This document shows positions 36,122 to 47,829 of a stretch of DNA of 64,000 bases, in pieces. Source of the DNA: Candidatus Melainabacteria bacterium (GTDB lineage: Bacteria > Cyanobacteriota > Vampirovibrionia > Obscuribacterales > Obscuribacteraceae); the NCBI GenBank assembly GCA_003963305.1, contig RXJR01000011.1:17152-81151 (forward strand), in the 5' to 3' direction. The notes below the pieces were generated by a model. It searched no databases and was not told the origin of the DNA. It worked only from the letters and a program-made list of their open reading frames with translations. A program made the translations under genes and the position numbers. The stretch's first letter is position 1. Every line of letters starts with the position of its first letter.

Positions 36122-38494
36122 GTGCCTGAAGAGTCGAAGCAGCATAAGGACAAGTTTGAGCAACCTGACCTGGTCAGCCGCGACGACTCGACCGCGCCCA
36201 CCGACACAACATCATCTCGCGACTCAGAGAGCGAAGCGGCCAACTCATGGCAATCAGAGCCACCTCAACTGATTATCGAAAGCATTGAGGATCGTTGGGA
36301 AATAGTCGAACCACTGGGTGTAGGTGGGATGAGCGCGGTATACAAAGCGAGACACCGAGTTACAGGAAAAGTCAGTGCGATTAAGGTCTTGTTGCCTGAA
36401 CACAAACTACGACCGCAATCATTAAAACGATTCGAAGTGGAAGCGAAAGCAATCAGTGCGTTGGATCACGCACACATCGTGCATCTTAGCGATTGCGGCA
36501 CTACAGACGATGGTCACTTATTTATCGTCATGGATTTTGCGGACGGAAGAAGTCTGGCTGAATTGCTCAGTGAAGAGAACCATTTACCTACAGCCCGTGC
36601 CATCAAGATATTCGTGCAAATCGCAGATGCTTTGGCGCACGCGCACAGAAGAGGTATTGTTCATCGCGATTTGAAGCCGAGCAATATCATGTTGGTGAAA
36701 GACCAGGACTATCCTGACTATGTGAAGGTTGTGGATTTTGGAATAGCGAAGGTTGTACATCCAGATCCGCAATCCGGCGAATCATTGAGCGCGACAGTAA
36801 CCGGCGAAGTTTTCGGAAGCCCGCTTTACATGAGCCCCGAACAGTATCGGGGCAGACAATTGGACTTTAGATCCGACATCTACTCGATGGGATGCTTGAT
36901 GTACGAAACACTGGTCGGGCGCCCACCATTTATCGGTGAGAATCCTCTGGACACGCTGTACAAGCACGTGACTGAACAACCAGAACCATTAGTGATTCAA
37001 GGTTCAGATGCGTATAAAACGAAGCAGCTAGAACAAGTGATATTTCGTTGCTTGGAAAAGGATCCGCAAATGCGTTACGAATCTATGGATGCTTTGAAAG
37101 CAGATCTTGAGCGCTTTGAATCAAACAAGCCTGTTACAAGCACTACAGGTAGTGGCAGGCACGACAGAGGTAAGAAGTGGCTCAAATATTCCATCATAGG
37201 AACACTGGCACTTGCAGCGTGTTTCGCGGGACTTATACATTTCATCGAATCAACTCCAGATGATGATGATAAAGAGAGCAGCGCTCCAGAGTCAGAACAA
37301 ACGGACTACAACGGTAAAACACTTGCTCAATTGAACCGCGAGATCGAGGCGGCGCCGAATGCCGATCTTTACTTGGAGCGGGGGAAATTTTATAGCTACA
37401 TCAAAGATCAGCGACCCAATGCAATTGCAGACTTCACAACAGCTATCACAATGCAGCCAGGTTTTGCAAACGCATACAGATGCCGCGCCGAGGAACTGCT
37501 CCTCCTGAATGACTTTCCCAAAGCAATGGCGGATGTTCAACGCGCCATCCAACTAGCCCCAAAGAAATACCTCAACTATTACACACTTGCACGCATCCAC
37601 AACAGCCTGGGAAATTACAGTGCAGCGGCTTCGGACGCGCTCAAAGGCTTGGCGCTTAAACCACACGACCAAATTCTTATGCAGGAGCTATCGTTTGCCT
37701 ATAATTTGTGGGGACGACACGATGAAGCGATTAAGGTTTCGGACGAAAATATCAGTAGAAATCCGGATGATGCCTATGCCCTGGCCTATCGAGGGCTGTA
37801 TCACTTTCACAGATTTGAATTCGAGAAGGCTCTCGCAGATACAAAAGCGGCAGTAAAGTTAGATTGGCACGACCGTATGTTGTACGCATTCGCTCTCGAT
37901 GGCGTCGGCAACCATAGTGAAGCCGATAAGCAAGCTGACCAGGCGTTGAAGGAAGAGACTTTTCCGGCCCGAGCGCACCGAATGCGGGGAGAACTGCAGC
38001 GCTTTCGGGGTAAGTTCGAAAATGCGATCGAAGAGTACAGTGCAGCCATTGCGCTGGAACCCAACTACGTGCCAGGTATCGTGCAGCGAGGTGTATCTTA
38101 CTTCAGAATAAATCAACTTAAAAACGCGTTAGTCGATTTCGACCAGGCTGCAAAGCTCAATCCAAATTACGCACTAGCTCTATCATGGAAGGCGCTAGCT
38201 GAAGAGAAACTGGGACATCACGAATTAGCCGACCGCGATATTGAAAATGCACTGAAGGCACCCACTGTTACAGCCGATACATTTGCAAATCGGGCTGCAA
38301 TCGAACTTTCTAGAGGCAACGGCTCTGAAGCGCACTCGCTCGCGGAGCGAGCTATCAGAATGAATCCATACAATTCAGATTCATACGCCGTTCTGTTTCG
38401 GCTAGCTAAGCCGGGCACACCTGAAGCCTCTCTGCTCGCTGCAAAGTTGAAAAGAATGCACTACGATGGCTCAACACCACAAATTGGCTGGTAG
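36122..38494 (+). CDS. Receptor-like Ser/Thr protein kinase with TPR sensor
   Basis: A 790-residue protein. The kinase domain (about 60-330) has the Gly loop GVGGMSAVY, Lys88, HRDLKPSN with Asp183, DFG at 205-207 and SPEQ, all intact, so it is predicted active. A transmembrane helix follows at about 357-375 (SIIGTLALAACFAGLIHF). The outer part is a run of about nine TPR units to residue 780. The kinase is cytoplasmic and the TPR array likely extracytoplasmic, binding an unknown ligand or partner. The start is GTG at 36122, with a weak ribosome site. It is convergent with argH, 5 bases apart. Confidence 0.88.
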   Translation: MPEESKQHKDKFEQPDLVSRDDSTAPTDTTSSRDSESEAANSWQSEPPQLIIESIEDRWEIVEPLGVGGMSAVYKARHRVTGKVSAIKVLLPEHKLRPQSLKRFEVEAKAISALDHAHIVHLSDCGTTDDGHLFIVMDFADGRSLAELLSEENHLPTARAIKIFVQIADALAHAHRRGIVHRDLKPSNIMLVKDQDYPDYVKVVDFGIAKVVHPDPQSGESLSATVTGEVFGSPLYMSPEQYRGRQLDFRSDIYSMGCLMYETLVGRPPFIGENPLDTLYKHVTEQPEPLVIQGSDAYKTKQLEQVIFRCLEKDPQMRYESMDALKADLERFESNKPVTSTTGSGRHDRGKKWLKYSIIGTLALAACFAGLIHFIESTPDDDDKESSAPESEQTDYNGKTLAQLNREIEAAPNADLYLERGKFYSYIKDQRPNAIADFTTAITMQPGFANAYRCRAEELLLLNDFPKAMADVQRAIQLAPKKYLNYYTLARIHNSLGNYSAAASDALKGLALKPHDQILMQELSFAYNLWGRHDEAIKVSDENISRNPDDAYALAYRGLYHFHRFEFEKALADTKAAVKLDWHDRMLYAFALDGVGNHSEADKQADQALKEETFPARAHRMRGELQRFRGKFENAIEEYSAAIALEPNYVPGIVQRGVSYFRINQLKNALVDFDQAAKLNPNYALALSWKALAEEKLGHHELADRDIENALKAPTVTADTFANRAAIELSRGNGSEAHSLAERAIRMNPYNSDSYAVLFRLAKPGTPEASLLAAKLKRMHYDGSTPQIGW

Positions 38495-38499
38495 CGATC

Positions 38500-39861
<1,362 letters not shown>

Positions 39862-41067
39862 TGCGCTTGCTCCATGCCGTTAACCTGAGACCGTTGATGT
39901 TGATGAATCCGCCAGAATCAGCCTGGTTGAAGATTCCCATCTCCTCGAAGCTGGACATTTTATGGTCATACAGCGAGGAATCGGAGCCGCGTGCTACCAC
40001 ACCTGAATGTCCTTTGTACAATTTCAATTTCGCCCAGCCAGAGACTGTTGCCTGGGTTTCATCGATGAACTTACGCAAGAGCACATGCTCAGGTGCAAAC
40101 CAATAACCGTTATAAGTCAGCTCAGCGAATTTGACGCCCAGGCTCTCTTTCATATGTGATACTTCACGGTCAAGCGTCAAAGATTCTATCGCCTGGTGTG
40201 CCTGCATGAGGATGGTCGCACCTGGGGTTTCGTAAACGCCGCGTGACTTGATGCCGATGTAGCGGTTTTCAACCAGATCCACACGTCCGACACCATGTTT
40301 AGCACCGAGTTCGTTCACGGCTTCAAGCAATTCAACAGGCTTCAGCTGCTTGCCATTGACTGCGACGGGCACACCGTTGCTGAATTCGATCGTCACATAC
40401 TCTGGTTTGTCCGGAGCCTGCTCAGGGTTAGTTGTCCACTGGCACAGATCATCTGGCGGCGCAGCAGCAGGGTCTTCGAGAATGCCGCCTTCATAGCTGA
40501 TGTGCATCATATTCGAGTCCATCGAATATGGCTTTTCTTTTGAAACAGGAACAGGAATGCCGTGCTTTTTAGCATAATCGATCAAATCGTTTCGACCGTT
40601 GAATGTCCATGTTCTCCATGGAGCTATAACTTCGATGTGTGGCGCCAGGGCTTTGATAGCCAGCTCGAAACGCACCTGGTCGTTGCCTTTTCCTGTTGCA
40701 CCATGGGCGATGGCATCACAACCTTCTTTCAACGCAGCGGTGACCATCCCCTCAGCAATGCATGGTCGAGCAAGGCTGGTTCCCATCAAATAGGTGCTTT
40801 CATAAACGCCATTCGCTTTGATGGAATTGAACACATAATTCTCGACGAAATCAGCGCGCAGGTCTTCAACAATACATTTGTCGGCGCCGGTTTTCAGTGC
40901 TTTTTCTTCGACGCCGCTCAGGTCATCGGTCTGTCCGACGTTAGCGCAATAAGCAACAATCGGCACGTTATACTTCTCTTTGAGCCAGGTCAAGATGCAC
41001 GATGTATCGAGTCCGCCGCTGTAAGCCAGCAGAATTTTCTTCATTTTCAAATCCCCTTGTTATTGAT

Positions 41068-41544
41068 TTACTGAGTCATACTGCGCAAAGTCTTTACGAC
41101 ATTGGCAGTTTTCGATTCAGCACTGACTACAAAAAATACTGTGTTATCGCCTGCAACACTGCCCAGCAACTGGGGCAGGCGCAAGTTGTCTATCGCTTCC
41201 GCGACGTATGATGCTGCTCCACTGTCAGTTCTGACGACAATCATGTTGCCCGAATAAGTAATGTCTTGAATAAACTTGCTGATTGTCTCTAGCGCTGCAG
41301 GCTTCGGTGACGGCTTCGTCGTCGTCGGTAGGGTCTGGCGACTAACATATCGATATGCTCCTTCGTCTTCGACTTTGACCAATCCAAGCTCACGGATGTC
41401 TCTCGACAATGTCGCCTGATTGACTGGAATTCCCATTTTTAACAGTGCAGATTGCAAGGCAGCCTGGGTATCGATGGCTGATTTCTCAATCACCGTAAGG
41501 ATTTTGCGCTGGCGTTCAACTCGTGACTGTACTTGCATGTGCAT
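41068..41544 (-). CDS. argR: Arginine repressor ArgR
   Basis: A 158-residue protein with an N-terminal winged helix (VNQATLSRDIRELGLVKV) and a C-terminal hexamer/arginine-binding domain with GSVAGDNTVFFV. The classic arginine-binding pair is GDDT; here the second Asp is Asn, a modest change that may tune affinity. When arginine is plentiful it should repress its own operon, since two ARG boxes cover its start. No ribosome site is visible, and the start is ATG 41544 or 41538. Confidence 0.94.
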   Translation of the reverse strand: MHMQVQSRVERQRKILTVIEKSAIDTQAALQSALLKMGIPVNQATLSRDIRELGLVKVEDEGAYRYVSRQTLPTTTKPSPKPAALETISKFIQDITYSGNMIVVRTDSGAASYVAEAIDNLRLPQLLGSVAGDNTVFFVVSAESKTANVVKTLRSMTQ

Positions 41545-41573
41545 AATTATTCACAACAAAGCATAATTATGCA
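41540..41573. promoter_or_regulatory. Two ARG boxes (ArgR operator)
   Basis: TGCATAATTATTCA at 41540-41553 matches the known TGAAT-rich ARG box, and a second palindrome, GCATAATTATGC, lies at 41561-41572. Their centres are 20 bases apart, close to the 21-base spacing typical of ArgR hexamer operators. They overlap the argR start codon, so binding would block transcription or initiation of argR-argG-argH. Confidence 0.85.
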
Positions 41574-41726
41574 AGCAATATTTGAGGTTAATTAAGAACG
41601 GTTACATCCTTAGAATTACCGGGGTAGAAAGCGAGCTTTATCGTCAATTAAAGAAACTGGAGATAACCCTATTGCCTGTTCAATCCATAGTAGATTAGGG
41701 TTCGTATAGTTTCGCCGGAGACCAGC

Positions 41727-42443
41727 ATGCCAGAGTCAGAAATGGGACCAGCCAGTGCAAATTCAAACGCCAGTGAGCAAAATGGCGACGCCGGGTTGAA
41801 GAAACGCACTGTCGAATCAATCAAGTATGTCCTGGTAGTGCTCGGCATTATGACTCTTCTGAAAGGAACGATAGCCGAAGCCCGGTTTATTCCATCCGGC
41901 TCAATGGAACCGAATCTCAACATTCAAGACCGGGTGCTTGTGGAAAAACTTGACGGCGTGCTTGGGCGCGACGTCCAACGCGGCGACATTCTAGTTTTCT
42001 ATCCACCGCCCATCGAAACGGGTGTTCCAGACAATGGACTGCTCGGCAGATATATCCCCTTTGTACCGGAGAACCCGCCTGCCTTTATAAAGAGAGTAAT
42101 TGGGCTACCGGGAGACGTGATCAAAATCGAGCACGGCGTTGGAGTCCTGGTGAACGACCAGTTGCTCAAAATCGATGGCGCTACGACTCCGGAGTACGAC
42201 CTATCGAATCTGGGCGACATTCAGGGATACAACATGCGTGGTAAATGGATCCGCCCATACGGTGCCAGCACGAAAGAAATAGTAGTACCACCCAATTCAT
42301 TCTTTATGATGGGCGACAATCGCAATGCCAGCGCTGACAGCCACGTCTGGGGTTTTGTCTCCAAGGACCGCGTGGTCGGTCGCGCCTGTCTCGTCTTCTG
42401 GAAACAAGAGTGGCTGAGATCATTACTGAACCATCAAGGCTGA
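41727..42443 (+). CDS. lepB: Signal peptidase I
   Basis: A 238-residue membrane protease that removes Sec signal peptides outside the cytoplasmic membrane. One membrane anchor lies at about residues 33-52. Catalytic Ser59 is in PSGSMEPNL and catalytic Lys122 is in FIKRVIGLPGD. GDNRNASADSHVWGFV is the conserved box E. The ATG follows CGGAGACC. It is divergent from argR. The many secreted proteins in this window are its likely substrates. Confidence 0.95.
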   Translation: MPESEMGPASANSNASEQNGDAGLKKRTVESIKYVLVVLGIMTLLKGTIAEARFIPSGSMEPNLNIQDRVLVEKLDGVLGRDVQRGDILVFYPPPIETGVPDNGLLGRYIPFVPENPPAFIKRVIGLPGDVIKIEHGVGVLVNDQLLKIDGATTPEYDLSNLGDIQGYNMRGKWIRPYGASTKEIVVPPNSFFMMGDNRNASADSHVWGFVSKDRVVGRACLVFWKQEWLRSLLNHQG

Positions 42444-42552
42444 GTAGATGCTTGCGAAAAGAAGTATGCACAATGCATCGACGCAGCTTCGGCAGATAAA
42501 TTCTGCTTTCTATCGGCGCTTGTTACCTGTATAGTGTCGACAGAAGGTGCCT

Positions 42553-43032
42553 ATGAAAACAAATCACTTAGTATTCATGAGCTTTTCACTCGCAGTAGTG
42601 AATTTATTTTCTTGCAATTTCTCGACGCTGGCGCAGCAACAGAGTCAGCAACAGCAGCAAGAATACAGACCAACGCCATCCGCTGCACCTCAAAAACCCA
42701 AGATGTACGGTGGGGGCTATGTGCACGCACCCCTGCCGTCCCGAGACGCCTTCGCTCAACCAGCGGCAGCACATTCAAACAATCAGCAGGCTTTGAGAGA
42801 ACCGACGTATCAACGAAGCAACGAAGAGGCGAGCGTGCAACGAGTTGAAGCCCCACAGATTGTGCCGATAGATCAGGCACACACTCAAGATTTATCTATG
42901 CCCGACGACCAGCAACAGCAGTCAAACTCGGGCGGTCAATCACCATCAACCTTTTCGAGAAACAAGAAGCAGCTCGAAAATAACTTCATTCGCAAACCAC
43001 TAATGAACATCAGAAGTCGCCTGGGCATATAG
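42553..43032 (+). CDS. Secreted glutamine-rich protein of unknown function
   Basis: A 159-residue protein with a signal peptide (MKTNHLVFMSFSLAVVNLF, cut near LAQ) and a low-complexity mature part with several Gln runs. The C-terminus is basic (RKPLMNIRSRLGI). No domain is recognised. The ATG at 42553 follows AGAAGGT; a GTG two codons earlier is less likely. It lies 110 bases after lepB. Confidence 0.65.
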   Translation: MKTNHLVFMSFSLAVVNLFSCNFSTLAQQQSQQQQQEYRPTPSAAPQKPKMYGGGYVHAPLPSRDAFAQPAAAHSNNQQALREPTYQRSNEEASVQRVEAPQIVPIDQAHTQDLSMPDDQQQQSNSGGQSPSTFSRNKKQLENNFIRKPLMNIRSRLGI

Positions 43033-43075
43033 CACCATATGCGGTGACAACAATATCGGCAGCAAACAAACATCG

Positions 43076-44005
43076 ATGACAGAGCGACCGAACCCTCATT
43101 TGATTTTGCCGGCAGGCACTCAAATTGTCACGCTAGTTAGCATTAGCGAGCGCAAACCATACCCTGAACGAAGCGCTGGTGTAGTCGGAAAAATCATCAA
43201 GTCGCCAACCGACAACGAACACGCTTATCAGATTCAACTACCAGACGGTCAACAAGTCAGTTTAAAACGCCATGAAATGGCGATTCGAAAACAGGTACAG
43301 GGAGCGGCTTTCGACCTGCCTGCAGACGCAATTGCTGATCGAAATCTGTACGAATTTGTCATCTACAAATGCATAGTGGGTTCAAATGCCTTTGGTCTCT
43401 CCGGAGAAAGTTCGGATGTTGACCTGCGCGGCATTTATCTTCCGCCTGCCGATATGCAGTGGTCGCTTTACGGTTTACCGGAACAAATTGAAAAGACAGA
43501 ATCCGACGAAGTGTACTGGGAGTTGCAAAAATTTCTGACTTTGTCGCTTAAGGCAAATCCAAATGTTCTCGAATGTTTGTACACGCCGTTGATCGAGAAG
43601 ACCACGCCGCTTGCAGATGAGCTGCTTGCTGGTCGCTCAAAATTCCTCTCAAAACTTGTCTACCAGACCTACAACGGCTATGTAATGTCGCAATTCAAGA
43701 AGCTGGAACAAGATATCCGCACAACCGGCGAATTGAAATGGAAGCATGTGATGCACTTGCTGAGACTTTTGATTTCCGGCATCACCATTTTGGAAGAGCA
43801 CATGGTGCCGGTTGACGTTGGCAACTACAGAGAACGATTGCTTGCTGTCAGGCAGAAACGGATGTCATGGGAAGACGCAAATAAGTGGCGCCTGGAACTG
43901 CACAAAAGGTTCGACAAAGCGTTCGAAGAGACGAGTCTGCCGGACCGTCCCGACTACGAATGGGCCAACAGCTTCTTAATTAAGGCGCGACGCCAGATGA
44001 TATGA
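43076..44005 (+). CDS. RlaP-type nucleotidyltransferase
   Basis: A 309-residue DNA polymerase beta superfamily protein (COG3541/RlaP family). The active-site motif is GSNAFGLSGESSDVDLRGIY with the catalytic Asp-x-Asp. A helical C-terminal half follows. The family was named for its link to RNA ligases and repair operons, although its reaction is not firmly known. It lies 7.7 kb from hen1-pnkp on the same strand, with unrelated genes between. A preceding 70-residue region (residues 10-75) looks beta-rich and may be a small added domain. The ATG has no strong ribosome site. Confidence 0.82.
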   Translation: MTERPNPHLILPAGTQIVTLVSISERKPYPERSAGVVGKIIKSPTDNEHAYQIQLPDGQQVSLKRHEMAIRKQVQGAAFDLPADAIADRNLYEFVIYKCIVGSNAFGLSGESSDVDLRGIYLPPADMQWSLYGLPEQIEKTESDEVYWELQKFLTLSLKANPNVLECLYTPLIEKTTPLADELLAGRSKFLSKLVYQTYNGYVMSQFKKLEQDIRTTGELKWKHVMHLLRLLISGITILEEHMVPVDVGNYRERLLAVRQKRMSWEDANKWRLELHKRFDKAFEETSLPDRPDYEWANSFLIKARRQMI

Positions 44006-44082
44006 GGCGCCCGCAGGTTAGGATTTCGGTCTGTGGGTGGCATAATTGAATTCTAGAGATTAAACGGTCGGAGCCGTCTCCT

Positions 44083-46725
44083 TTGACCAAGAAGAAACAG
44101 TCAAAACGAAGCGCGAAACAAGGTGGGAAAAAATCGTCGTCCAGAGCGGGCGTAGCACCTACTTTGCATGAAATACCCGCGATCAAACCAGGACAACCGT
44201 TGGCGGAAGCGCCTGTCGATGCAAAAACATTATCAGCACCTGAAGCAGAAACGCCGAAAGAACCGGTAACGAGTTCCACGGAAAAACCAATAACGGAAAC
44301 ACCGACGGCGGAAACAGCGACGGCAGAAAAACCGACGACCGAAACAGCTGCGGCGGAAACACCGACGGCAGAAAAACCGACGACCGAAACAGCTGCGGCG
44401 GAAAAACCGACGGCGGAAACACCGACACACGTCGACCCGCAAATCGATGCACATGCACTGTCTGCTCCCGAGCCAATCCACCCCGAGCCAGCTCCAACCG
44501 ACATAGCCGCCGAGCCAACCTCTCATACTTCAATTGCAGCCGCGGTTACGGATCAAGTCATTGAGCCGCAGCCCACGACAAAAGACGGAAATGCAGTCGA
44601 ATCTGCCGCGGTTGTGGAAACAGGCAGCAGTGCTCCCGCAGCATCATCACCATCGCCATCTATCACTAATGACATTCCGATGCCCGCTACTCTAACGAGT
44701 TCCGCAGCAGCACAGGATTCAGGCGCTGTTTCGGCGGCTCAAGCTCAAGACTCGACTGGCGCACTGCCCGGGCAAGTGCAAAAGACCAAATATGACATTG
44801 AAGCTGTGAAAAACGCAGCACCAGGCATTACGCCTACTGCGAGCACTGCACCCGCACTAAATCCACAATCGCTCGGAAGTTTGACCAGAAGCAAATCAAG
44901 ATCCGAAGTGGCTCGCGGACTATCTTCTTCCGGCAAAGAAGAAGGATACAAGTGGCGCCCACCAGTTGATTACTTCGGCGCGTCAGCCTCGGCATTCTCG
45001 TCATCGTTTTCAGGGAGCAGCAATCGTGATTTAAACGCGCTCAAAAAGCCGAGCGACGCTCAGAACAACAATGCTGCATCAGCGACGCCACCCCAGCCAA
45101 CCGCCCCGCACCCAGCCATGCCGCCCAATCCAACGCCGTTTGCGAACGCGCCAGGCACTGGGCCGACAACAATCAAGCCTCTACCTTTCTCAGCTCCGAA
45201 TTCATCCCCATTCGGCAACGCTCCGTTACCAGCACCGGCGCCGCTTCCGTTGCCAGTTCCACCTGTTCCCCCCGTTCCATCTGTTCCGGTTGTTCCGCCA
45301 GTTCCACCTGTCCCGGCTGTCCCACCCGTCTCACCACCTTTCCCTTCCGGTGCAGCAACTCCCGCTGTTCCGCCTGCTCCGACTGTTCCACCGCAACCGC
45401 TGCCAAATCAGCCTGGTCCAGCAACTCCGCTGAAAGTGTATGAGTCAACAACTGACGCAACAGCGCTTTCTCCCAAAATGGCCAAGTTCATCGAGAGTCT
45501 CCGGGAACGTGAAATCACGGGATCGGGAAGTGCGCCGACTATGCCGCAAGCCGCGACATCCGTTGATTTGAATGCCGTTCCTCAACAACAGGCGGCAACC
45601 TCCGTCGACATGAACGCTGCTCCGCAAGCACCTGCAGCACCAGTACAGCCGGCAACTGCACCATCAGTACTTAAACCTTCATCGGAAGCCAAGCCTTCTT
45701 CGACGCCTGCTACGGCTGACCAAACTTCAAGAGATCTCGCACCGCTTGCCAAAGAGAACGATGCAGAAGCTCCACCGTCTAAATCCACGGGAGACACGCC
45801 ACTCGCACCCAAATCGTCATCGCAAGTGGCTGAACTGCGCGAATCGATCATCTCTCAAAAGTCCGACGGCCAATCGGATGATTGGCATCCAATCGGCGAG
45901 AAGAAATCACCGCGAAAGGTAGATCCGCAGTTCTCTGCCGAACTCGACGATTTCAAAACAGAAACGATCAGGCATAAATCCGATTCGGAGCGCCATCTGA
46001 CCCTCGAAGAGATGGCGGCAATGGACCCGGATCTACTACTGGCGCCTCAGACTCCGCAGCAGCAGTCAATAAGGCGACTGAAAAATGCTGGTGGCATACA
46101 TGCCGAAATTTACATCCCCATCTATCTAATTTGCATTGGTTTGAGCTGGGTGACGGAGCAGTCGGCGGTGTCTGGAACATTCAGAGATGCTGGTCAGCGT
46201 GTCGAAAGTTCGCTCCAGCTCATCGCGCCTAAAACACTGGCTGAAAACTTTAGAGCCGGCGTGGATGCATTCGACGACCGCGATATCAAACTGCATCCGT
46301 TCAATCCGAACAAACCAAGGAGCATCGTTTCATTGCTGATCAGCCGAATACAGGCATTTTGCTCGGGGTTGTCCTCCGCGTTCAGCCGTATTCCAGGTAC
46401 GATTGCGTCCTCCACAGCGAACAATCCATTAGCGCAGGTGATGGTTTTACTGAGCTATCTTTCGGTGTTCAGCCTGGCGCTGATGATCTACTTCAGGTTC
46501 AAGCGCTCTACCAGCTGGATAATCGCGGACTTCATATTGCTTCCAATCGGCCTCGTTGCTGCATCAACTGTTATTACAGCTGTATTAATCTCAGTGTTAT
46601 CAATGTCTGTCTCTCTTGGCGCCGGTATTGTTTCCAACACAATCGTCTTGTACACGACCCTCGCAGTAGTACTATGCGTCTCAGACATGGCCCGACGCAC
46701 CTTTTTCAGACGAAAGAACCAGTAG
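44083..46725 (+). CDS. Low-complexity membrane protein (Pro/Ala/Thr-rich)
   Basis: An 880-residue protein of unknown function. Residues 1-640 are disordered by composition: a Lys-rich start, then Thr/Ala/Glu repeats of the type TAEKPTTETAAAE (residues about 70-120), a Ser/Ala stretch, and Pro-rich repeats of VPPVPPVPxVP (about 385-430). The C-terminal 200 residues contain two or three membrane spans (MVLLSYLSVFSLALMIYF and a longer FILLPIGLVAASTVITAVL segment). No signal peptide is seen. The TTG start has GGAG 9 bases upstream. It could be an envelope-spanning scaffold; this is inference. Confidence 0.7.
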   Translation: MTKKKQSKRSAKQGGKKSSSRAGVAPTLHEIPAIKPGQPLAEAPVDAKTLSAPEAETPKEPVTSSTEKPITETPTAETATAEKPTTETAAAETPTAEKPTTETAAAEKPTAETPTHVDPQIDAHALSAPEPIHPEPAPTDIAAEPTSHTSIAAAVTDQVIEPQPTTKDGNAVESAAVVETGSSAPAASSPSPSITNDIPMPATLTSSAAAQDSGAVSAAQAQDSTGALPGQVQKTKYDIEAVKNAAPGITPTASTAPALNPQSLGSLTRSKSRSEVARGLSSSGKEEGYKWRPPVDYFGASASAFSSSFSGSSNRDLNALKKPSDAQNNNAASATPPQPTAPHPAMPPNPTPFANAPGTGPTTIKPLPFSAPNSSPFGNAPLPAPAPLPLPVPPVPPVPSVPVVPPVPPVPAVPPVSPPFPSGAATPAVPPAPTVPPQPLPNQPGPATPLKVYESTTDATALSPKMAKFIESLREREITGSGSAPTMPQAATSVDLNAVPQQQAATSVDMNAAPQAPAAPVQPATAPSVLKPSSEAKPSSTPATADQTSRDLAPLAKENDAEAPPSKSTGDTPLAPKSSSQVAELRESIISQKSDGQSDDWHPIGEKKSPRKVDPQFSAELDDFKTETIRHKSDSERHLTLEEMAAMDPDLLLAPQTPQQQSIRRLKNAGGIHAEIYIPIYLICIGLSWVTEQSAVSGTFRDAGQRVESSLQLIAPKTLAENFRAGVDAFDDRDIKLHPFNPNKPRSIVSLLISRIQAFCSGLSSAFSRIPGTIASSTANNPLAQVMVLLSYLSVFSLALMIYFRFKRSTSWIIADFILLPIGLVAASTVITAVLISVLSMSVSLGAGIVSNTIVLYTTLAVVLCVSDMARRTFFRRKNQ

Positions 46726-46730
46726 GCAAG

Positions 46731-47099
46731 CTACTTCATCATTGAAAGTGCCAGCATTTGCTGGTAAATCTTCGAGTCCATTGTCGCTAAAAATTTCCGC
46801 CCATCTTTCAATTCGCAAAGAGCGCAAACCTCTTTACGGTTGCCGCCCAGAGCCAGACCAGCAAGCATGCCCACCGGTCCCAGCACGAGTGAGCCAGCCA
46901 ACCCCCAACCGAGGGTGCCGGCGACTTTCTTGACGCTTTCTTCTGTCTGTAGAGTCAAACTCTTAATTTCGCCCTGTAGCTGAACAGTTTCAAAACCGCC
47001 CCAGAGCGCGCCCATGTTGAATTCATAATCTCCCGCGTCGATGTCTCCAGCCAAAACTTTGACGCCCTTGTTGTCGAAGATTTTTTCCAGCCTTTGCAT
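46731..47099 (-). CDS. Small protein with glycine-zipper segment
   Basis: A 122-residue protein. The hydrophobic Gly-rich segment LGWGLAGSLVLGPVGMLAGLALGG at about 65-90 resembles a glycine-zipper membrane helix. The ends are polar, with CALCELKDGRKF after it. The family is not recognised. The ATG at 47099 has GAGG upstream; the earlier in-frame TTG does not. It is convergent with the 880-residue gene, 5 bases apart. Confidence 0.65.
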   Translation of the reverse strand: MQRLEKIFDNKGVKVLAGDIDAGDYEFNMGALWGGFETVQLQGEIKSLTLQTEESVKKVAGTLGWGLAGSLVLGPVGMLAGLALGGNRKEVCALCELKDGRKFLATMDSKIYQQMLALSMMK

Positions 47100-47255
47100 G
47101 ATTAACCTCAAAGCAGTGCTGAAATTATACCCGAAGGACGGTCCATTAATCTTTGCTCACCTGCACCACATCTGGTGCGATAAGCGGCCCGGCCAGCATT
47201 GCAATTGTTACATCAGACCGTTTTAGTCACGGCAGTTTTGGGCAGATCACTCTAC

Positions 47256-47819
47256 ATGAAGACTCAAGCCGAACCACCGCTAGTACCCGAAGAGACAGTT
47301 TGCGTTCCCTGGGAGGTCCTGACTGCCTCGGCCGAGCAGGCCCTGACAAACAAGAACTACTCAGAAGCCGAGACAATGGCACTGTCAGCCCTCGAAGAAG
47401 CCGAATCGTTTGACCAGAACGATGGCAGGCTGGCCATGACGCTCGAAAGTCTGGCTGAAATCTACTATTTGCAGCAAAAGTACGCTCTAGCAGCGCCAAT
47501 CTGCCGCCGGTTGATTTCGCTCTATTCCAGGACTCTGGGCGAAGACCATCTTGATACGGGCATCATCTCTCACAACCTGGCCATGATTTATCACTCCGCC
47601 GGCAAGCTGCTTCAGGCAGAACCGCTGTATAAGCAAGCGCTCGCCATCAAGACCAAAGCCATGGGTGCCAAACACCCTCAGGTTCTGACCTTGCTGGGAC
47701 ACTACACGACTTTGCTTTATCAAACAAACCGTGGACCAGAGGCCGAAGCCTTGCGCGCCTCAGCAATTGCCATATCGTCGGGTCGTTTCTCACGCTCCGG
47801 TCGCTGGGAAGCAATTTAA
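47256..47819 (+). CDS. Tetratricopeptide repeat protein
   Basis: A 187-residue protein with three or four TPR units of the kinesin-light-chain type (LTASAEQALTNKNYSEAETMALSALEEA, then LAEIYYLQQKYALAAPICRRLI and LAMIYHSAGKLLQAEPLYKQAL). Such units bind other proteins. The ATG at 47256 is chosen because an earlier TTG lies in a region without TPR similarity. It is convergent with the receiver-kinase fusion. No partner is evident. Confidence 0.75.
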   Translation: MKTQAEPPLVPEETVCVPWEVLTASAEQALTNKNYSEAETMALSALEEAESFDQNDGRLAMTLESLAEIYYLQQKYALAAPICRRLISLYSRTLGEDHLDTGIISHNLAMIYHSAGKLLQAEPLYKQALAIKTKAMGAKHPQVLTLLGHYTTLLYQTNRGPEAEALRASAIAISSGRFSRSGRWEAI

Positions 47820-47829
47820 GCGATTCGTT

